Source of the DNA: Microbulbifer sediminum
Lineage (GTDB): Bacteria; Pseudomonadota; Gammaproteobacteria; Pseudomonadales; Cellvibrionaceae
Direction: 5' to 3'
Assembly (NCBI RefSeq): GCF_021729035.1
Contig: NZ_JAJSAP010000002.1
Location: 434,001-498,000 of the forward strand
Length of the DNA: 64,000 bases
A program made the position numbers and the translations under genes. This document shows, piece by piece, positions 61,077 to 64,000 of this stretch (positions within the stretch are counted from its first letter, which is position 1; each line of letters begins with the position of its first letter). The notes under the pieces were generated by a model. It ran no database searches, was not told where the DNA came from, and worked only from the letters and a program-made list of their open reading frames with translations.

Positions 61077-63104
61077 ATGAGCAAACATTTTTTGCCCCTT
61101 ATGCTTGTCACGCTCCTGCTTGTGGCGTGTGGAGGAGATACTGCCGACAGGAAGGACCGGGGTGACTCCTCCAAAACGGGCTCCGGGGAGCAGGCCGGCG
61201 AGCAGATTATCGGAGAAGAGTTCGGCACCGATGATACGGCCACGCCAAAGGAGGATATCGAAGACAATCCCTACTCCGCAGGCCAGGACAACGACAACCA
61301 GTCAACAGCCTCTTCCACGGGAAAAAAAACGGATTCATCCGCCGACTACCCCACAAAAGCGTACTTCGGCGACAGCCACGTGCATACCGGCTGGTCGGCC
61401 GATGCGGGGATGGATGGTGCAATCCTCACTCCGGAGGATGCCTATCGATTTGCGCAGGGGGAGGAGGTGAAGTCCAACAGCGGACTGAAGGCAAAACTGC
61501 ACCGCCCCTACGACTGGTTCATGATCACTGATCATTCCGACGGCATGGGCGTGATCAACGAGATCACCGACGGCAATCCCGAAATGCTGGAGGACCCGAC
61601 CATCAAGAAATGGAGCGAGGCCCTCAGCTCAGGCGACCCAGAGCGCGCCAGCGAGGCCAAGAGCGAGCTGATCACCATGCAGTCCGAAGAGCGGTTGCCA
61701 AAGGTATTAATGGATCCTAAATGGATGAAGTCTGCCTGGGAGAAGACCGTCGATGCGGCTGAAAAGTATTACCAGCCGGGAGAGTTCACCACCTTCATCG
61801 CCTACGAATGGACCGTGAATGCCGATGGCGGCAACAACCTGCACCGAAATGTCATATTTCGCGATGGTGCCGACCGGACCCGGGAAATACTCCCCCTCAC
61901 GACGTTCGAGACCCAGGACCCCATGAAACTGTGGGAGTGGATGCAGGCTTACGAGCAGAAGACGGGCGGCCGGGTCCTGGCCATCCCCCACAACGGCAAC
62001 CTTTCCAATGGCCGTATGTTCGAAGAGCAGCAGTTCGATGGCTCCCCGATGACCAGTGAGTGGGCAGAGATGCGCGCGAAGTATGAGCCCCTGTTTGAAG
62101 TCACCCAGATCAAGGGCCAGAGCGAATCCCACCCCTCCCTGTCACCGGAGGATGAGTTTGCCAACTGGGACCTATGGGATCGCGGTAACCTGATCCTAGT
62201 CCCCAAGCCCAAGGGCGCGTTCAAGACCGAGTACTGGCGCGAGGCACTGAAATCCGGCCTCCGACTGCAGGCGGAACTGGGTACCAATCCCTTCCAGTAT
62301 GGCGCTAATGGCGCCAGTGACACCCACACCGGCCTATCCACGACTGAGGAAGACAACTTTTTCGGCAAATTCAAGACACTGGAGCCCTCCAACAAGCAGC
62401 GCTGGAACTTTCCCCTGCTCGAGGGCAAGAGCGGGGATTTCTACGGCTGGGAACAGGCAGCCTCCGGCATTATGGGTGTATGGGCGAAAGAGAACACCCG
62501 GGAGGCCATCTGGGACGCCATGATGCGCAAGGAGACTTTTGCCACCACCGGCCCCCGGATCAAGGTACGCTTTTTCGCTAGCCACGACTTCACCAGGGAG
62601 GATGCCGGGGATGACGTTGTTGCCATCGGCTATAAAAAGGGCGTCCCCATGGGTGGCAAACTCAAGGGCGCGGAGCGCGGCCAGCCCATGACTTTCCTGG
62701 TGGCAGCGATGAAGGACCCCGAGGGCGCCAACCTTGACCGGATACAGATCATCAAGGGTTGGGTGGACGGCAACGGCGAAACCCACGAAAAAATATACAA
62801 CGTCAAGTGGTCCGGCGAGCGCAGCAAGGATGGCAGGGGAAGGATCCAACATGTCGGTAACAGCGTTGACCTGAAGACCGCCGAGTACAAAAATGACATC
62901 GGCGCCGAGCAACTGATCGGCTATTTTGAGGACCAGGAATTCAACCCCTTACACAAGGCGGTTTACTACGTTCGTGTCCTGGAGATCCCTACCCCGCGCT
63001 GGACGCTGTACGACAAGGTTCGCTTCGATATCGATATGGACAAGAAAGTCCCCATGGTCCACCAGGAACGCGCCTTTTCCAGCCCGATCTGGTATACGCC
63101 CTGA
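61077..63104 (+). CDS. DUF3604 lipoprotein, PHP-like metal-dependent hydrolase
   Basis: A 675-residue protein from ATG 61077 (GAGGAAGACC upstream). Lipoprotein signal MSKHFLPLMLVTLLLVAC (Cys18), then an acidic Ser/Thr linker to about residue 90. The DUF3604 domain opens with KAYFGDSHVHTGWSADAGMDG, has WFMITDHSDGMGVINEI, LAIPHNGNLSNG, and NGASDTHTGLSTTEEDNFFG. The HVH and DHSD motifs resemble metal ligands of PHP-type phosphoesterases. The function is unknown. It converges on a sulfatase gene, and both are exported-hydrolase types found together in some marine bacteria, so joint use in sulfated-substrate breakdown is possible but inferred. Confidence 0.9.
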   Translation: MSKHFLPLMLVTLLLVACGGDTADRKDRGDSSKTGSGEQAGEQIIGEEFGTDDTATPKEDIEDNPYSAGQDNDNQSTASSTGKKTDSSADYPTKAYFGDSHVHTGWSADAGMDGAILTPEDAYRFAQGEEVKSNSGLKAKLHRPYDWFMITDHSDGMGVINEITDGNPEMLEDPTIKKWSEALSSGDPERASEAKSELITMQSEERLPKVLMDPKWMKSAWEKTVDAAEKYYQPGEFTTFIAYEWTVNADGGNNLHRNVIFRDGADRTREILPLTTFETQDPMKLWEWMQAYEQKTGGRVLAIPHNGNLSNGRMFEEQQFDGSPMTSEWAEMRAKYEPLFEVTQIKGQSESHPSLSPEDEFANWDLWDRGNLILVPKPKGAFKTEYWREALKSGLRLQAELGTNPFQYGANGASDTHTGLSTTEEDNFFGKFKTLEPSNKQRWNFPLLEGKSGDFYGWEQAASGIMGVWAKENTREAIWDAMMRKETFATTGPRIKVRFFASHDFTREDAGDDVVAIGYKKGVPMGGKLKGAERGQPMTFLVAAMKDPEGANLDRIQIIKGWVDGNGETHEKIYNVKWSGERSKDGRGRIQHVGNSVDLKTAEYKNDIGAEQLIGYFEDQEFNPLHKAVYYVRVLEIPTPRWTLYDKVRFDIDMDKKVPMVHQERAFSSPIWYTP

Positions 63105-63126
63105 AGGCCCGGAAAGAGTGATGAAG

Positions 63127-63151
63127 GCTGCCGTGCTGAAATCACGGCAGC
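63127..63151. terminator. Hairpin between the DUF3604 and sulfatase genes
   Basis: A perfect 9-bp stem GCTGCCGTG / CACGGCAGC with loop CTGAAAT, between the two convergent genes. It could end both transcripts; T-runs are short. Confidence 0.65.
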
Positions 63152-63174
63152 TTCCACCGCCCCCTGCAAGAATA

Positions 63175-64000
63175 TCAATTACTCCCCGCTGCACCTGACT
63201 TCAGCTGTTCCTCGATTTTCTTCAGGTTGAACGCACCCGGTGTCTGGCTGGGAGGATACTCTTCCATGGTTTTCAGAAACTCTGCAGCCATCTGTTGCAA
63301 CGGAACCAATACGAAGGCCCGCTCCAGCAACCAGTCATAGTAAGTATTCGCGTTATGCTGGGCCCGCTCGAACGGATCCCGGCGCAGGTTGAATATCAAT
63401 GGCACCCGCAGCTCGGTGAAGGGCTCCATCCATACCCCGAATGCCTTGCCGCGATTCTCCAGAAATACCGCTTTCCATGGCTGGTAGCGCATTGCCACGA
63501 TCTGGCCGTCGTCATTGACATAGATAAACTCGTTACGCGGCGACTCTTCAGTCTTGCCGGTAAAGTAATCCAGCATGTTGTAGCCATCGATATAGTTGCG
63601 GTACTTGCGCCCCTCCAGGCGCACGCCGTTCAGCAGTTTCTCCTTGATATCATTATTACCGGCAGCAGCAGCCAGGGTTGGCAGCCAGTCCTCGTGGGAG
63701 ACAATACCATTCAGTGTCTTGCCAGCCGGGAATTTACCGGGCCAGCGGACAAAGGCCGGCACCCGATAGGCCCCCTCCCAGTTTGAGTTCTTCTCACTCC
63801 GGAACGGGGTAATACCCGCATCGGGCCAGGTATTGAAGTGGGGCCCATTGTCGGTGGAATAGAAGACAATCGTATTCTCGGCTATCCCGAGCTTGTCCAG
63901 CAGGTCGAGGAGCTTGCCCACATGCTGGTCGTGCTCGACCATACCATCGATATACTCGTTACTATCCGGTCCCCCCAGGTTCTTGTGCTCCTCCCGGACA
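63175..64000 (-). CDS. Sulfatase (arylsulfatase-like), C-terminal 274 residues, cut by the window edge
   Basis: The reading frame is open to the right edge (the ATG at 63942 is internal). Readable parts: NEYIDGMVEHDQHVGKLLDLLDKLGIAENTIVFYSTDNGPHFNTWPDAG, with the conserved DNG-H of the sulfatase second signature; NWEGAYRVPAFVRWPGKFPAG; and VSHEDWLPTLAAAAG. The N-terminal CxPSR motif, whose Cys/Ser becomes formylglycine, lies off the window. Length and pattern fit an arylsulfatase. Substrate unknown. It is convergent with the DUF3604 lipoprotein gene. Confidence 0.92.
   Translation of the reverse strand, partial: VREEHKNLGGPDSNEYIDGMVEHDQHVGKLLDLLDKLGIAENTIVFYSTDNGPHFNTWPDAGITPFRSEKNSNWEGAYRVPAFVRWPGKFPAGKTLNGIVSHEDWLPTLAAAAGNNDIKEKLLNGVRLEGRKYRNYIDGYNMLDYFTGKTEESPRNEFIYVNDDGQIVAMRYQPWKAVFLENRGKAFGVWMEPFTELRVPLIFNLRRDPFERAQHNANTYYDWLLERAFVLVPLQQMAAEFLKTMEEYPPSQTPGAFNLKKIEEQLKSGAAGSN

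Overview
The window is GC-rich, densely coded DNA from a Gram-negative bacterium. It encodes outer-membrane porins, many lipoproteins, an RND efflux system, GreB, SlyX, the CmoA/CmoB/CmoM tRNA-wobble enzymes and RsmJ. This set points to a Gammaproteobacterium. The secreted hydrolases, sulfatase, sodium-coupled symporter and CopA/CopB suggest a marine heterotroph of the Cellvibrionales type (for example near Microbulbifer or Halieaceae). That placement is inference; no rRNA or tRNA gene was seen.

Layout. 1-1.6 kb: the end of an RND efflux operon (adaptor, NodT-type outer-membrane factor). 2-3.8 kb: glutaryl-CoA dehydrogenase and a TRIC-family channel. 3.9-8.3 kb: a lipoprotein alpha/beta hydrolase, an exported amidohydrolase and a DcaP-like porin. 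8.5-12.7 kb: sulfurtransferase, MsrA, a methyltransferase, a second porin and a membrane-anchored J protein. 12.8-22.4 kb: an RNA-modification neighbourhood (cmoM with MazG-like and DUF599 genes, a PreP-like M16 protease, cmoA-cmoB, sdaA, rsmJ, a STAS-like protein). 22.4-31.5 kb: envelope and housekeeping genes (two poorly known envelope proteins, a YiaD-like OmpA lipoprotein, slyX, a serine hydrolase, a thioesterase, a voltage-gated channel, a Sui1-like protein, and a large membrane protein that looks like a catalytically dead M48 peptidase).

31.7-43.1 kb is the most distinctive region. A TetR regulator is divergent from a tightly packed operon of an enoyl-CoA-reductase-type SDR, biotin-dependent acyl-CoA carboxylase beta, acyl-CoA dehydrogenase, enoyl-CoA hydratase, carboxylase alpha and a second acyl-CoA dehydrogenase. 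The order resembles the acyclic terpene (atu) and leucine (liu) catabolic operons. The HMG-CoA-type lyase is absent. Instead a beta-keto acid cleavage enzyme (BKACE) and a sodium:alanine/glycine-type symporter follow on the other strand. Nearly the same inverted repeat (ACCAAGC-N4-GCTTGGT) lies in front of tetR/SDR and in front of BKACE, so all may form one regulon for a branched-acid or amino-acid-derived substrate.

43.2-64 kb: an S9 peptidase with greB, a Cys-rich secreted metzincin-like lipoprotein, copA-copB, an MgtC/DUF4010 membrane protein, a three-gene ABC exporter (ATPase, dual-FtsX permease, HlyD-type adaptor), an SDR, an NAD malic enzyme, a CDF metal transporter, and a DUF3604 lipoprotein facing a sulfatase cut by the window edge.
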